A DNA stretch of 57,182 bases from an uncultured Chitinophaga sp. (lineage in GTDB: Bacteria > Bacteroidota > Bacteroidia > Chitinophagales > Chitinophagaceae): the NCBI RefSeq assembly GCF_937898475.1, contig NZ_CALEJS010000002.1, forward strand, positions 1 through 57,182, in the 5' to 3' direction. A model generated the notes under the pieces. It did no database searches and was not told the origin of the DNA. It was given only the letters and a program-made list of their open reading frames with translations. The stretch's first letter is position 1, and each line of letters opens with the position of its first letter. Position numbers and translations under genes: made by a program. This document shows positions 34,022 through 44,300 of the stretch, in pieces.

Positions 34022-35803
34022 ATGATCATGTACAAACGTATTCATATATTCATATTCGCAGGGCTGCTTTTGTTAACTGCTTCCTGCAGCAAGGTGCTGG
34101 ATAAAAGAGACCTGGGCTCCCTGCAGGCCAACCTTGTGTTTAATGACTCGGTGCTTGCGCGCACCTACCTGGATTATCTTTATGATCAGAATTTACCTTC
34201 CTGGGGTGGTACCTGGGGTTCCAGCAGTAATCTCTCTGATGAATCTTATGGTGAAAGCAAATATTTTGAAGGAAGTTTGCTGGTGAATGATGTAGCCGAT
34301 TTCGGCACCAAGCTGGATGCCAATAATAACTACGGGAAAATAAGGGCGCTGAACCTTTTCCTGCAGGAAATAGACAAAGGCACCATCTCACCAACCTGGA
34401 AGGCTACACTGAAAGGACAGGCGTATTTTCTGCGTGCATGGCGGTATTTTGAGCTGGTAAAGCTTTATGGCGGTGTGCCCCTGATCCTGGTACAACAGGA
34501 AGCCGTAGGGGAGGAGGCAAAAGATAATGCTTATGTGCCACGTAGTAAGACATCAGAATGTATCGCACAGATCCTGAAAGACCTGGACGCTGCTATGGCT
34601 GTGCTGCCTGCCAGGTGGCCCAATGGGGCTGCTGACTGGGGCCGTATCACCAGTGCAGCAGCGGCAGCTTTGAAAGGCAGGGTGCTTTTATACTGGGCCA
34701 GCCCGGAATTTAACCCCGCTGGTCTGGCAGACAGGTGGCAGGCTGCCTATGATGCATGTAAGGCGGCCAAAACATTGCTGTCTGCCAATGGGTATGGACT
34801 GCACACTTCTTTCAGCCAGATGTGGTTTACAGAGGTGAATAATCCTGAAGCCGTATTCGTTACCTGTTTCAACAATGCCACCGGCGATCAGGCAAGAAAG
34901 AACAACGGTTACGATAACAGCACACGGCCTTCCATTAACGGTACCGGCGGCGGATCTAACCAGCCTTCAAAAGAACTGGTAGATGCTTTCCCGATGAAAG
35001 ACGGGAAGAAGCCCGCTGAAGCTTCTGCAGATTATCCCTATGATCCACAGCTGTTTTACAGGAACCGTGATCCCCGTTTTGATGCCACTATCGCATTCAA
35101 CGGGGTGAACTGGCCGCTCAACGGTGTATCCGGCTATAAGCTATGGACGTATACGGCAGATGGAAAAACCACTGAAAAAGGAAAGGCATCCAATACCGCT
35201 TTTTATTGCCGTAAGGCGATCGACCCGAAACCGGCTACGGGTGAAGTACAGTACTCCGGTACAGACTGGATGGAAATCCGTTATGCAGAAGTGCTGCTAA
35301 ACCTGGCAGAAGCGGCTAACGGCATTAACAAACCATCTGAGGCCTATGATGAGCTGATCGCCATCCGCCAGCGCGCCGGCATCCTGGCAGGGGATGACGG
35401 ACTATATGGTTTGAAACCCGCAATGACCCGTGCAGAAATGTTTGACGCGATCCTCGATGAAAGACTGTACGAATTTGCTTTTGAAGGTAAACGTTTCTGG
35501 GATCTTCGCCGCTGGAAACTGTTTGAAACCAAACTGAATGGTAAGAGACGAACCGGCCTGACCATTAACCTGAAAACAGCTATCATCAGTGCAGCTGATT
35601 TTGAAGCACAACGCGATACCGTTACTCTGGACAGGGCCTACAGGGAATACTTTGAGCTCAAGCCTAAAGAAATGGATACTAAATACGCTATCGGCTGGAA
35701 ACCTGAATACTATTATTTCCCTATACCTAAATCAGCGTTGGATAACAACCCGCTGCTGGTTCAGAACATAGGATGGGGCGGTAATTTCGAACCGGCACAA
35801 TAA
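34022..35803 (+). CDS. SusD/RagB-like glycan-binding lipoprotein of the PUL
   Basis: A 593-residue SusD-family protein. The signal FAGLLLLTASC gives a lipobox Cys near residue 22. Family hallmarks are the helix GQAYFLRAWRYFELVKLYGGVPL, TSAAAAALKGRVLLYWA, and the C-terminal block EIRYAEVLLNLAEAANGINKP...RQRAGI...LDERLYEFAFEGKRFWDLRRWK. A second start at residue 3 would serve equally well. It is longer than the usual 500-550 residues, which fits binding of a large, branched glycan. It forms the lid of the SusC channel encoded just upstream. Confidence 0.94.
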   Translation: MIMYKRIHIFIFAGLLLLTASCSKVLDKRDLGSLQANLVFNDSVLARTYLDYLYDQNLPSWGGTWGSSSNLSDESYGESKYFEGSLLVNDVADFGTKLDANNNYGKIRALNLFLQEIDKGTISPTWKATLKGQAYFLRAWRYFELVKLYGGVPLILVQQEAVGEEAKDNAYVPRSKTSECIAQILKDLDAAMAVLPARWPNGAADWGRITSAAAAALKGRVLLYWASPEFNPAGLADRWQAAYDACKAAKTLLSANGYGLHTSFSQMWFTEVNNPEAVFVTCFNNATGDQARKNNGYDNSTRPSINGTGGGSNQPSKELVDAFPMKDGKKPAEASADYPYDPQLFYRNRDPRFDATIAFNGVNWPLNGVSGYKLWTYTADGKTTEKGKASNTAFYCRKAIDPKPATGEVQYSGTDWMEIRYAEVLLNLAEAANGINKPSEAYDELIAIRQRAGILAGDDGLYGLKPAMTRAEMFDAILDERLYEFAFEGKRFWDLRRWKLFETKLNGKRRTGLTINLKTAIISAADFEAQRDTVTLDRAYREYFELKPKEMDTKYAIGWKPEYYYFPIPKSALDNNPLLVQNIGWGGNFEPAQ

Positions 35804-35843
35804 TGATAAGAAATTGGAACCCATGCTTAAAAAGGACAACAAC

Positions 35844-37541
35844 ATGCGGAAGTTTTTTGCAGTGGCAGTAGCCTGCTTGATCACAATGGGATTGGTACAG
35901 CCGCTAATGGCGCAATATCCCACCATACCAGCGCGGATACAGGATTCCAGTGATGCCGCGCTGAAAGAAGCCCTGCGCCTGTCTGACGAGGCCTGGAAAA
36001 AGGCACTGCCCATCATCCGGGAAGACGCCAAACACGGCAAGCCTTATGTGCCCTGGGCATCCCGGCCCATAGACCTGCCGCAGGCAGACATTCCCGCCTT
36101 TCCCGGTGCGGAAGGCGGCGGGGCTTTTACAGCAGGCGGCCGTGGCGGTAAGGTATACGTGGTGACCAGTCTGGAAGACCGTGGCCCGGGTACCTTACGC
36201 GAGGCCTGCGAACAGGGCGGCGCCCGTATTATTGTTTTCAATGTAGCGGGTATTATCCGTTTGAAAAGTCCGCTGATCATCCGGGCGCCTTACATCACCA
36301 TTGCAGGGCAGACGGCGCCCGGAGATGGCGTATGCATAGCCGGCGAATCCGTATGGATCAATACCCACGATGTGATACTCCGTTACCTGCGCTTCCGTCG
36401 TGGTGAAACGTTTGTAGCGCGCAGGGATGATGCGCTTGGCGGTAACCCGATCGGCAATATTATCATCGACCATTGCTCTGCCAGCTGGGGCCTGGACGAG
36501 AACATCTCCATCTACCGTCATATGTACGATCCCGGCGATGGATCAAAGGAACAGAAATTGCCCACGGTGAATGTTACCATCCAGAACTGTATCTCTTCAG
36601 AGGCGCTGGATACCTATAACCATTCTTTTGGCAGCACCCTGGGCGGAGAGCACTGCACCTTCATGCGGAACCTCTGGGCCTGCAATACCGGGCGTAACCC
36701 CTCTGTTGGCTGGTACGGCTGCTTCAATTTTGTGAACAACATTGTGTTCAACTGGCAGCACCGCACCATGGACGGCGGCGATTACCGCGCCATGTATAAC
36801 GTGATCAACAACTACTACAAGCCCGGACCAGTTACACCGAAGGATGAGCCGGTAGGACACCGTATTATAAAGCCGGAATCAGGCCGCAGCAAATATCCTT
36901 TCAAGGTATATGGCAGGGCCTATGTGAATGGCAATATCATGGAAGGATATGATAAGATAACAAGGAATAACTGGGAAGGTGGCGTACAGGTGGAGAACCT
37001 GCAGGATGCAGGTCCGAACCGTGATGATATGCGCGTAGAGAAACCCTTTCCCATGCCGGCTATCACTGTGATGACGGCAAAGGAAGCCTACGAATACGTG
37101 CTGGATAATGCAGGCGCCACACTTCCTAAACGCGATGCGGTAGATACCCGTGTGATAGAACAGGTGCGTACAGGTGAGATCCGCTACAAGGAAGGAACAG
37201 ATAACAGCATTGGCAGCGAATTCATAAAACGCCGCATGCCGAAAGACTCATATAAGGATGGTATTATATCCGATATCAGCCAGGTGGGTGGCTATCCGGA
37301 GTATAAAGGAACACCCTATAAGGACACCGATAACGACGGTATGCCCGATGAATGGGAGCGGAAGCACGGACTGGATCCCCATGATGCGGCCGATGCGGTA
37401 AAGGATATGAACGGAGATGGGTACACGAATATTGAAAAGTTCATCAACGGGATCAACCCGCAGAAGAAGGTGAACTGGAAAGATCCGAAGAATAATTTTA
37501 ACACCCTTTCAGGAAAAATAAGCGGTCAGTCTGGCCGCTGA
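35844..37541 (+). CDS. Secreted PL1-family pectate lyase-like enzyme
   Basis: From ATG 35844 the product has 565 residues and starts with the signal MRKFFAVAVACLITMGL. ATG 35823 would add seven polar residues. After a helical lead-in, the right-handed beta-helix opens with FPGAEGGGAFTAGGRGGKVYVVTSLEDRGPGTLREA, the usual pectate lyase start. Next come ILRYLRFRRG and IIDHCSASWGLDENIS, then the RNLWACNTGRNPSVG segment with likely catalytic Arg. The C-terminal part (DTDNDGMPDEWERKHGLDP, DMNGDGYTNIEKF) resembles calcium-binding thrombospondin-3/EF-hand-like repeats. PL1 enzymes cut homogalacturonan by beta-elimination and need calcium. It should act at or near the cell surface to shorten the pectin backbone before import. 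Confidence 0.88.
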   Translation: MRKFFAVAVACLITMGLVQPLMAQYPTIPARIQDSSDAALKEALRLSDEAWKKALPIIREDAKHGKPYVPWASRPIDLPQADIPAFPGAEGGGAFTAGGRGGKVYVVTSLEDRGPGTLREACEQGGARIIVFNVAGIIRLKSPLIIRAPYITIAGQTAPGDGVCIAGESVWINTHDVILRYLRFRRGETFVARRDDALGGNPIGNIIIDHCSASWGLDENISIYRHMYDPGDGSKEQKLPTVNVTIQNCISSEALDTYNHSFGSTLGGEHCTFMRNLWACNTGRNPSVGWYGCFNFVNNIVFNWQHRTMDGGDYRAMYNVINNYYKPGPVTPKDEPVGHRIIKPESGRSKYPFKVYGRAYVNGNIMEGYDKITRNNWEGGVQVENLQDAGPNRDDMRVEKPFPMPAITVMTAKEAYEYVLDNAGATLPKRDAVDTRVIEQVRTGEIRYKEGTDNSIGSEFIKRRMPKDSYKDGIISDISQVGGYPEYKGTPYKDTDNDGMPDEWERKHGLDPHDAADAVKDMNGDGYTNIEKFINGINPQKKVNWKDPKNNFNTLSGKISGQSGR

Positions 37542-37556
37542 TAACAATCTGCTGGT

Positions 37557-38147
37557 ATGCAAAAGATATGCTTTTTACTTTTAGCGGGATGCCTGTTCGC
37601 AGCGATCCCGGCCATGGCTCAGACGCCGAAGGCGCAGGATACTGCCTACGTGCGTGTGGTTACACAACGTGCGGAGAAGATCGTAACTACCCTTGGCCTT
37701 ACTGACGCAGCCAGAGCCGCTGAAGTACGGGATATTATAGCAGGGCAGTACCTGCGGCTCAATGAGCTGGATGCTGTATCGGATACCACCGGCAAGGCGA
37801 AGCGGCTGCAGCAGCTGCATAACGATTATCTCGCGAAGCTCTCTGCCAGGCTGAATGCACAACAGGTGAACCAGGTAAAGGATGGCATGACCTATGGTGT
37901 GCTGCCGCTTACTTACAGGGTGTATACGGACATGCTGCCCGATCTTACGGAGCAGCAACGGGCGCAGATCATGGCCTGGCTGGTGGAAGCAAGGGAACAT
38001 GCTATGGATGCAGGCTCCTCTGAAAAGAAACATCAATGGTTTGGAAAATATAAAGGCCGGATCAACAATTATCTTGCTGCCGCCGGTATTAACATGAAAC
38101 AGGCGGAGCAGGACTGGAAGAAAAGGCGGGAGGCAGGATCGAAATGA
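37557..38147 (+). CDS. DUF3826 exported protein
   Basis: A 196-residue protein with signal peptide (MQKICFLLLAGCLFAAIPAMA). The mature part is helical and rich in Gln, Lys and Arg, and fits DUF3826, a family I know mainly as a companion of pectate lyases in Bacteroidota PULs. Visible features are AEKIVTTLGLTDAARAAEVRDIIA, DYLAKLSARLNAQQVNQVKDGMT, and a basic tail (KGRINNYLAAAGINMKQAEQDWKKRREAG). It has no catalytic motif. It may assist binding or folding. It starts 15 bp after the lyase gene and overlaps the next gene by the 4 bp ATGA, so it is translationally coupled. Confidence 0.8.
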   Translation: MQKICFLLLAGCLFAAIPAMAQTPKAQDTAYVRVVTQRAEKIVTTLGLTDAARAAEVRDIIAGQYLRLNELDAVSDTTGKAKRLQQLHNDYLAKLSARLNAQQVNQVKDGMTYGVLPLTYRVYTDMLPDLTEQQRAQIMAWLVEAREHAMDAGSSEKKHQWFGKYKGRINNYLAAAGINMKQAEQDWKKRREAGSK

Positions 38148-41100
38148 AATTAACGACTAGCTTATTTACTGTTCTACTGGCTGTTAACGCATATGCCCAA
38201 TCGCCAAAACAGCCCAAGCCACTGCCGCCGGTAAGTCTGAATACCGGCGGCACACTGGTGTATACGCCTGATCCGCAGGGCAACCGTATACCCGATTTTT
38301 CTTATTGCGGTTACATGGCCGGAGAACAGGCCATCCCGGATGTTCCCGTGCGCGTGGTAGTGCCCCTGGTAAAAGGGGATGCCACGGCAACCATACAGGC
38401 CGCGCTGGACCAGGTGTCTGCACTGCCGGCTGATAAGCAGGGCATCCGCGGAGCGGTGTTGCTGCAGAAAGGGCAGTATGATATTGCAGGCAGTCTTCGT
38501 ATCCGCGCGTCCGGTGTAATACTGCGGGGCAGCGGTATGGGCGGATCAGGTACGATACTGAACGGTACAGGATTTGACAGGCAAACGCTGATACGGATCA
38601 CAGGTATTAACAACCGTTCCCTTTCAGCGCCTGCCAGGATCACCGATACCTATGTACCAGTGAATGCACAAACCCTGCACGTAGATCATCCGCAGCAGTT
38701 CAAAGCCGGTGATAAGGTGATCGTGCACCGGCCTTCTACCATAGCCTGGATCAAATTACTGGGAATGGACCATTTTGGCGGGGGCATTACCGCCCTGGGC
38801 TGGAAACCCGGTGAGCGTGATATTGACTGGGACCGTACCATCACTGCCGTAAATGGCAGCACCATTACCCTGGATGCGCCGCTGACCACTGCGCTGGACA
38901 CTGCCTATGGCGGTGCAACAATAGCAACATACCAGTGGCCGGGCCGTATCATGAACAGCGGGGTAGAACACCTGCGTTGCCGTTCCTCCTATGATCAGCA
39001 CCAACCCAAAGATGAAGATCACCGCTGGATGGCCATCACTTTGGAAAACATCGCTGATGCATGGGTGCGGCAGGTTACCTTTGAGCATTTTGCCGGTTCG
39101 GCAGTAGCGGTGCTTGAAACTGCCAGACGGGTAACGGTGGAGGATTGTATCTCGCTTGCACCTGTGTCTGAAATTGGCGGGCAGCGCCGTTATACTTTCT
39201 TTACCAGCGGCCAGCAATGCCTTTTTCAACGCCTGTATGCAGAACATGGCTATCACGATTTTGCCGCAGGCTTCTGTGCCGCCGGACCAAATGCATTTGT
39301 ACAATGCGAAGCACACTTACCATTTAACTTCAGCGGCACTATTGACAGCTGGGCCTCCGGTGTATTGTTTGATATTGTTAATATCGACGGACAAGCCCTG
39401 CGCTTTGGCAACCGCGGACAGGATGGCCAGGGCGCCGGATGGTGCGCTGCCAATAGTGTACTGTGGCAATGCAGCGCCGCCCGCATAGATTGTTACCGTC
39501 CTCCCGGCGCCAATAACTGGTGTTTCGGCGCCTGGGCGCAATTCCAGGGAGACGGCTACTGGGAAGCATCTAACGAACATATTCAACCGCGCAGTTTATA
39601 CTATGCGCAGCTGGCAGAAAGAGTAGGGAAGGAGGTATTGCAGCGCGCACAATTGCTACCTGTTGGATCGGAAGCATCCAGTAGTCCTTCTGTACAGGTA
39701 GCCGCAGCCCTGACCACCGCTGCCGCCCAACCACTGGTACAACTGAAAGACTGGATCGCTAATAGCGCCACACGTAATCCGATCCCCACACAAACCGCGG
39801 GCGCTCAAACCTTCAAACCGTCAAACTCTCAAACCCTTCAACCTTCAAACGGCGCTGCCCCCATGCATTTGTCCAACGGCTGGCTGCTGCGTGGTAAAGC
39901 TGTGCTCACCGGCTCGCGGCATGAAGTGTCCTGGTGGCGTGGCAACGTACATCCTGACGGTATAAAGGAAGCATCGCCCCACATCACCCGTTTTGTACCG
40001 GGACGCACTGGTACGGGGCTCACAGATGATCTGCCCGACGTAAGCAGGTGGATGAAGGAACATCATATTGTAGCACTGGAACACAATTACGGGCTCTGGT
40101 ATGAGCGCCGCCGTGATGATCATGAGCGTGTGCGCCGTATGGACGGTGAAGTATGGCCGCCTTTTTATGAACAGCCTTTTGCCCGCAGCGGACAGGATGC
40201 CGCCTGGGATGGGCTTAGCCGTTATGACCTTACAAAATATAATCACTGGTACTGGCTGCGCCTGAAGCAGTTTGCCGACCTGGCAGACCAGGAAGGATTG
40301 GTACTGGTGCATCAGCACTATTTCCAGCACAACATTATTGAAGCAGGGGCGCACTGGGCGGATTTTCCCTGGCGTTCTGCCAACAATATCAACCATACCG
40401 GCTTTCCCGAACCGCCTCCCTATGCGGGCGATAAACGCATTTTTATGGCCGCTCAGTTCTACGATGTAAACAACCCGGTGCGTCGCAAATTGCACCGGGC
40501 TTACATCCGCCAGTGCCTGGAGAACTTCGGCGGCAACAATGGCGTTATCCAGCTGATAGGGCAGGAGTTTACAGGTCCTTTGTCTTTTGTGCAGTTCTGG
40601 ATCGATACCATCCTTGAATGGGAAAAAGAGACCGGCAAACCCGTAACAGTGGGGCTCAGCGTAACAAAGGATGTGCAGGATGCGATCCTCGCTGACCCGG
40701 TGCGCTCGCGCGCTATATCGGTAATAGATATACGCCAGTGGCATTACCAGCCGGATAGCAGCCTGTATGCGCCGCAGGGCGGGCAAAACCTGGCTCCGCG
40801 CCAGCATGCCCGTTTGCTCAAACCCAAACGCAGCAATTTTGCACAGGTATACCGGGCAGTACGTGAGTACCGGGATCGTTATCCCGCTAAGGCGGTTACC
40901 TATACAGCCAGCGCCTATGATGAACAGGCCTGGGCGGTGTTTATGGCGGGAGGCTCGCTTGCAGGTTTACCTGCGATAGCAGATACGGCTTTCCTGCAGG
41001 CGGCAGCAGCGATGCAGCCGGTAAATGGACCTGCAGGGGAATATGTGCTTGGCAATAAAGGGAAGGAATATATTATCTACAGCACGGGTATTGCAAAGGC

Positions 41101-41257
41101 AGACCTCCGTAATATGAAAGGATCCTGTACAGTAACATGGATAGATCCAAAGGATGGCCGTCTGATCAAAACAGCCAAGGTGAGTGGTGGGAACCAGGTA
41201 GCACTGGATAACCCGGGTACAGGCCCGGTGGTGGCGTGGATCAGGAAGGCGTTTTGA
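38144..41257 (+). CDS. Beta-helix (pectin-lyase fold) protein fused to a DUF6298-like TIM barrel
   Basis: A 1037-residue exported protein (signal MKLTTSLFTVLLAVNAYA). Residues about 60-520 form a right-handed beta-helix (IRGAVLLQKGQYDIAGSLRIRASGVILRGSG, RVTVEDCISLAPVSEIGG), the fold of polygalacturonases and lyases. A linker at about 525-590 contains 16 residues coded by six octamer repeats (39805-39852). Residues about 595-950 look like a glycosidase TIM barrel (DVSRWMKEHHIVALEHNYGLWYERRRDDHE, HYFQHNIIEAGAHW, VIQLIGQEFTGPLSFVQFWID), matching my memory of DUF6298. A small beta domain ends the protein. Both parts probably act on linked sugars in the same pectic structure. The exact activities are unknown. 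Confidence 0.7.
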   Translation: MKLTTSLFTVLLAVNAYAQSPKQPKPLPPVSLNTGGTLVYTPDPQGNRIPDFSYCGYMAGEQAIPDVPVRVVVPLVKGDATATIQAALDQVSALPADKQGIRGAVLLQKGQYDIAGSLRIRASGVILRGSGMGGSGTILNGTGFDRQTLIRITGINNRSLSAPARITDTYVPVNAQTLHVDHPQQFKAGDKVIVHRPSTIAWIKLLGMDHFGGGITALGWKPGERDIDWDRTITAVNGSTITLDAPLTTALDTAYGGATIATYQWPGRIMNSGVEHLRCRSSYDQHQPKDEDHRWMAITLENIADAWVRQVTFEHFAGSAVAVLETARRVTVEDCISLAPVSEIGGQRRYTFFTSGQQCLFQRLYAEHGYHDFAAGFCAAGPNAFVQCEAHLPFNFSGTIDSWASGVLFDIVNIDGQALRFGNRGQDGQGAGWCAANSVLWQCSAARIDCYRPPGANNWCFGAWAQFQGDGYWEASNEHIQPRSLYYAQLAERVGKEVLQRAQLLPVGSEASSSPSVQVAAALTTAAAQPLVQLKDWIANSATRNPIPTQTAGAQTFKPSNSQTLQPSNGAAPMHLSNGWLLRGKAVLTGSRHEVSWWRGNVHPDGIKEASPHITRFVPGRTGTGLTDDLPDVSRWMKEHHIVALEHNYGLWYERRRDDHERVRRMDGEVWPPFYEQPFARSGQDAAWDGLSRYDLTKYNHWYWLRLKQFADLADQEGLVLVHQHYFQHNIIEAGAHWADFPWRSANNINHTGFPEPPPYAGDKRIFMAAQFYDVNNPVRRKLHRAYIRQCLENFGGNNGVIQLIGQEFTGPLSFVQFWIDTILEWEKETGKPVTVGLSVTKDVQDAILADPVRSRAISVIDIRQWHYQPDSSLYAPQGGQNLAPRQHARLLKPKRSNFAQVYRAVREYRDRYPAKAVTYTASAYDEQAWAVFMAGGSLAGLPAIADTAFLQAAAAMQPVNGPAGEYVLGNKGKEYIIYSTGIAKADLRNMKGSCTVTWIDPKDGRLIKTAKVSGGNQVALDNPGTGPVVAWIRKAF
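39805..39852 (+). repeat. In-frame array of six octamers (TCAAACYN) inside the linker of a PUL enzyme gene
   Basis: Six tandem 8 bp units occupy 39805-39852: TCAAACCT, TCAAACCG, TCAAACTC, TCAAACCC, TTCAACCT, TCAAACGG. The total of 48 bp is 16 codons, so the frame is kept. Units of the same type form the inverted element at 20733-20883. Because 8 is not a multiple of 3, losing or gaining one or two units would shift the frame and remove the TIM-barrel half of the protein. Confidence 0.7.
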
Positions 41258-41379
41258 GTGGAGGTATGGAGGAAGGGGCAGACGGGGGAGGAAGACCCTT
41301 CTGCCAATAATGAAGAGTAAACCCTTTGCCCAAAGCCAGACGATTACTATCCGAAAAACCAGTAACCGGAAAAAGAAGT

Positions 41380-44300
41380 ATGCCTAGAACCGCGATATTT
41401 TTATTGATTTTACTAACGGCAAAGATCAGCGCATTTGCCCAGTCCCCCCGTGTGCAACCACTGAAAATCTCCGCCAATGGCAGGTATTTTACCACTGCCT
41501 CCGGTGCGCCTTTCTTCTGGCTGGGCGATACCGGCTGGCTCCTCTTTAATAAACTTACCCGTGAAGAAGCGGAAAAGTACCTGGAAGATCGCCGCAGTAA
41601 GGGCTTCAACGTTATACAGGTAATGGTGATTCACAGCGCGCGGCAGGTGAACGCCTACGGCGATGCCGCATTGGAGAATAAAAATATTGCGCGTCCACGC
41701 ACTACGCCCGGCAATGCTTTTAATGATACCCTGCAATATGATTACTGGGATCACGTGGATTATATTATTGATAAGGCAGCGGAGAAAGGCCTGTATATGG
41801 CCCTGGTGCCGGTGTGGGGCTCCAATGTGAAAGCCGGGCTGGTTACACAGGAACAGGCACGTGTTTATACTGCATGGCTGGCCAACAGGTATAAAAGCAA
41901 GCCTAATATTATCTGGCTCAATGGCGGCGATATTAAAGGCAGCGATTCACTGGCGGTATGGAACACCATCGGTGCTACCCTGCATAAATATGATCCAGGG
42001 CACATTGCCACCTATCACCCGCGTGGCCGCTTTCAGTCGTCCCAATGGTTCCATAACGAGCCCTGGCTGCAGTTCAACATGTTCCAATCCGGGCACCGCA
42101 ATTATGCACAGGATACCTCGGCAGGAGAGCTGCATTACGGGGAAGACAACTGGCGATATATCCAGGCAGACTATCAGCGTAGGCCTGTAAAACCTACCCT
42201 GGATGGAGAACCTTCCTATGAAGGTATTCCACAGGGCCTGCATGATACTTTGCAGCCTTTCTGGTCGGCCGCTGATGTGCGGCGTTATGGTTACTGGTGT
42301 GTATTTGCAGGTGGCGCCGGGTACACCTATGGTAACAATGCCGTGATGCAAATGCATAAGCCCGGCGATACAGATGCCAACTACGGCGTAAAAGATTACT
42401 GGTATCACGCCATTGATGATGAAGGCGCCCGCCAGATGAAATACCTGAAAGATCTGATGATGTCGCGCCCCTACTTTGATCGCGTGCCTGATCAGTCGCT
42501 GATTGCCGGTGATGCCGGTGAAAAATACGAACACCTTGTCGCTACCCGTGGTAAGCAATATGCTTTCATTTATACCTACACCGGCCGTACAATACAGGTG
42601 AATATGGGTAAGATAGCCGGCGATACGGTAAAAGCTTACTGGTTCAACCCCCGTAACGGGCAGGTTACATTGATCGGTAAATATCCTAATAAAGGCGTAG
42701 CTACTTTTGATCCTCCCGGTGTGCAGCAGAACGGTAACGACTGGGTACTGATCCTCGATACTTATGTGCCGGGCCGTGAGGTTTATCTCTTTACTTCTTT
42801 TCGTGAACCGGCTACTGACGGGTTGCACCTGTTGTACAGTTACGATGGCTATCACTGGTCAGACCTGGGCCGTTCTTTATTGCGGCCGGCAGTCGGTGAT
42901 AAGCCGGTAATGCGTGATCCTTCCATGGTGCAGGGCCCCGACGGCACTTTTCACCTGGTGTGGACCAGCGGCTGGAAAGGCGATAAAGGCTTTGGCTACG
43001 CCAGCTCAAAAGACCTGGTACACTGGACAGAACAACGCACCATCGATGTAATGGCGCATGAACCTGCTACGGTAAATGTATGGGCGCCGGAATTGTATTA
43101 CGACAGCGACAGCAAACAATACATTATTATCTGGGCTTCCACCATTCCACAACGTTTTCCAAAAGGGCAGGAGGATGAAGACAATAATCATCGCCTGTAC
43201 TTTACCACTACCAAAGACTTCCGGACATTCAGCCCTGCAAAACTATTCATGGACCCCGGCTTCAGTGTGATCGACGCTGTAGTGGTACCAACCGCTGCGG
43301 GGAAATATACGCTGGTGCTGAAAGATAATACGCGCCCTGAACGTAATATTAAGGTAGCTTCCGGACCGCACGCAACAGGACCGTATACCAATGTTTCCCG
43401 CGCCTTTACACCTCATTTTACTGAAGGGCCCACTGTTACCAAAGTGAACAAAGCGTGGCTGATCTATTTTGATGCCTACCGCGATAAGTATTATGGCGCA
43501 GCCAGCACAAAAGACTTTAAGACGTTCACTGATATTTCAGACGAGGTATATGTGCCCGTTGGACATAAGCACGGAACCATCGTTCAGGTGAAGGAATCCA
43601 TCCTGGACGGATTGTTAGCTGCACGGCATGACACCGTTCGTTACGCCGGTGCTACGAGGGTGAATATCGACTACCATCATGGGCAGTTATCGCCCGCTAT
43701 GGGAGTGCACAACATACAGGTATTGCGCGCCAACCGCGAACACCCGGAATTGGCGGAAGGAATGGGCTGGACCTACAACCATGCTCCCATGCTGGCATAC
43801 TGGAATAATATGTTTTACCTGGAATACCTGAGCGATAAAATAGGGGAGCATATTCCGCCGGGGCAGACACTGCTGACCACCTCAAAGGATGGTTATCGGT
43901 GGTCAAAACCCATTGTGCTGTTTCCTCCTTACAAAGTACCGGACGGTACCCGGAAAGAAGGGCAGCCCGGTGTGGCAAAAGACCTGTATGCGGTCATGCA
44001 TCAGCGTATGGGTTTCTACACAACAAAGAATAACCGCCTCCTGGCGCTGGCTTTCTATGGTATCTGCCTGGACATAAACGACGATCCCAATGATGGTCAC
44101 GGTATAGGCCGCGTGGTAAGAGAAATATTACCTGATGGCAGTTTCGGCCCTATTTATTTCATCCGTTATAATGCGGGCTGGAATGAGCAGAATACGGATT
44201 ATCCTTTTTATACTTCCAGCACGGATAAAGCATTTGTGGCAGCCTGTAAAGAGTTGCTGGATAACCCGCTGGTTACCCAGCAATGGAATGAAGAAGCAGA

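Noticed and set aside
39845..40807. 320-codon frame antisense to the beta-helix/TIM-barrel gene
   Set aside because: It mirrors codon bias of the true gene; no motif or signal was found.
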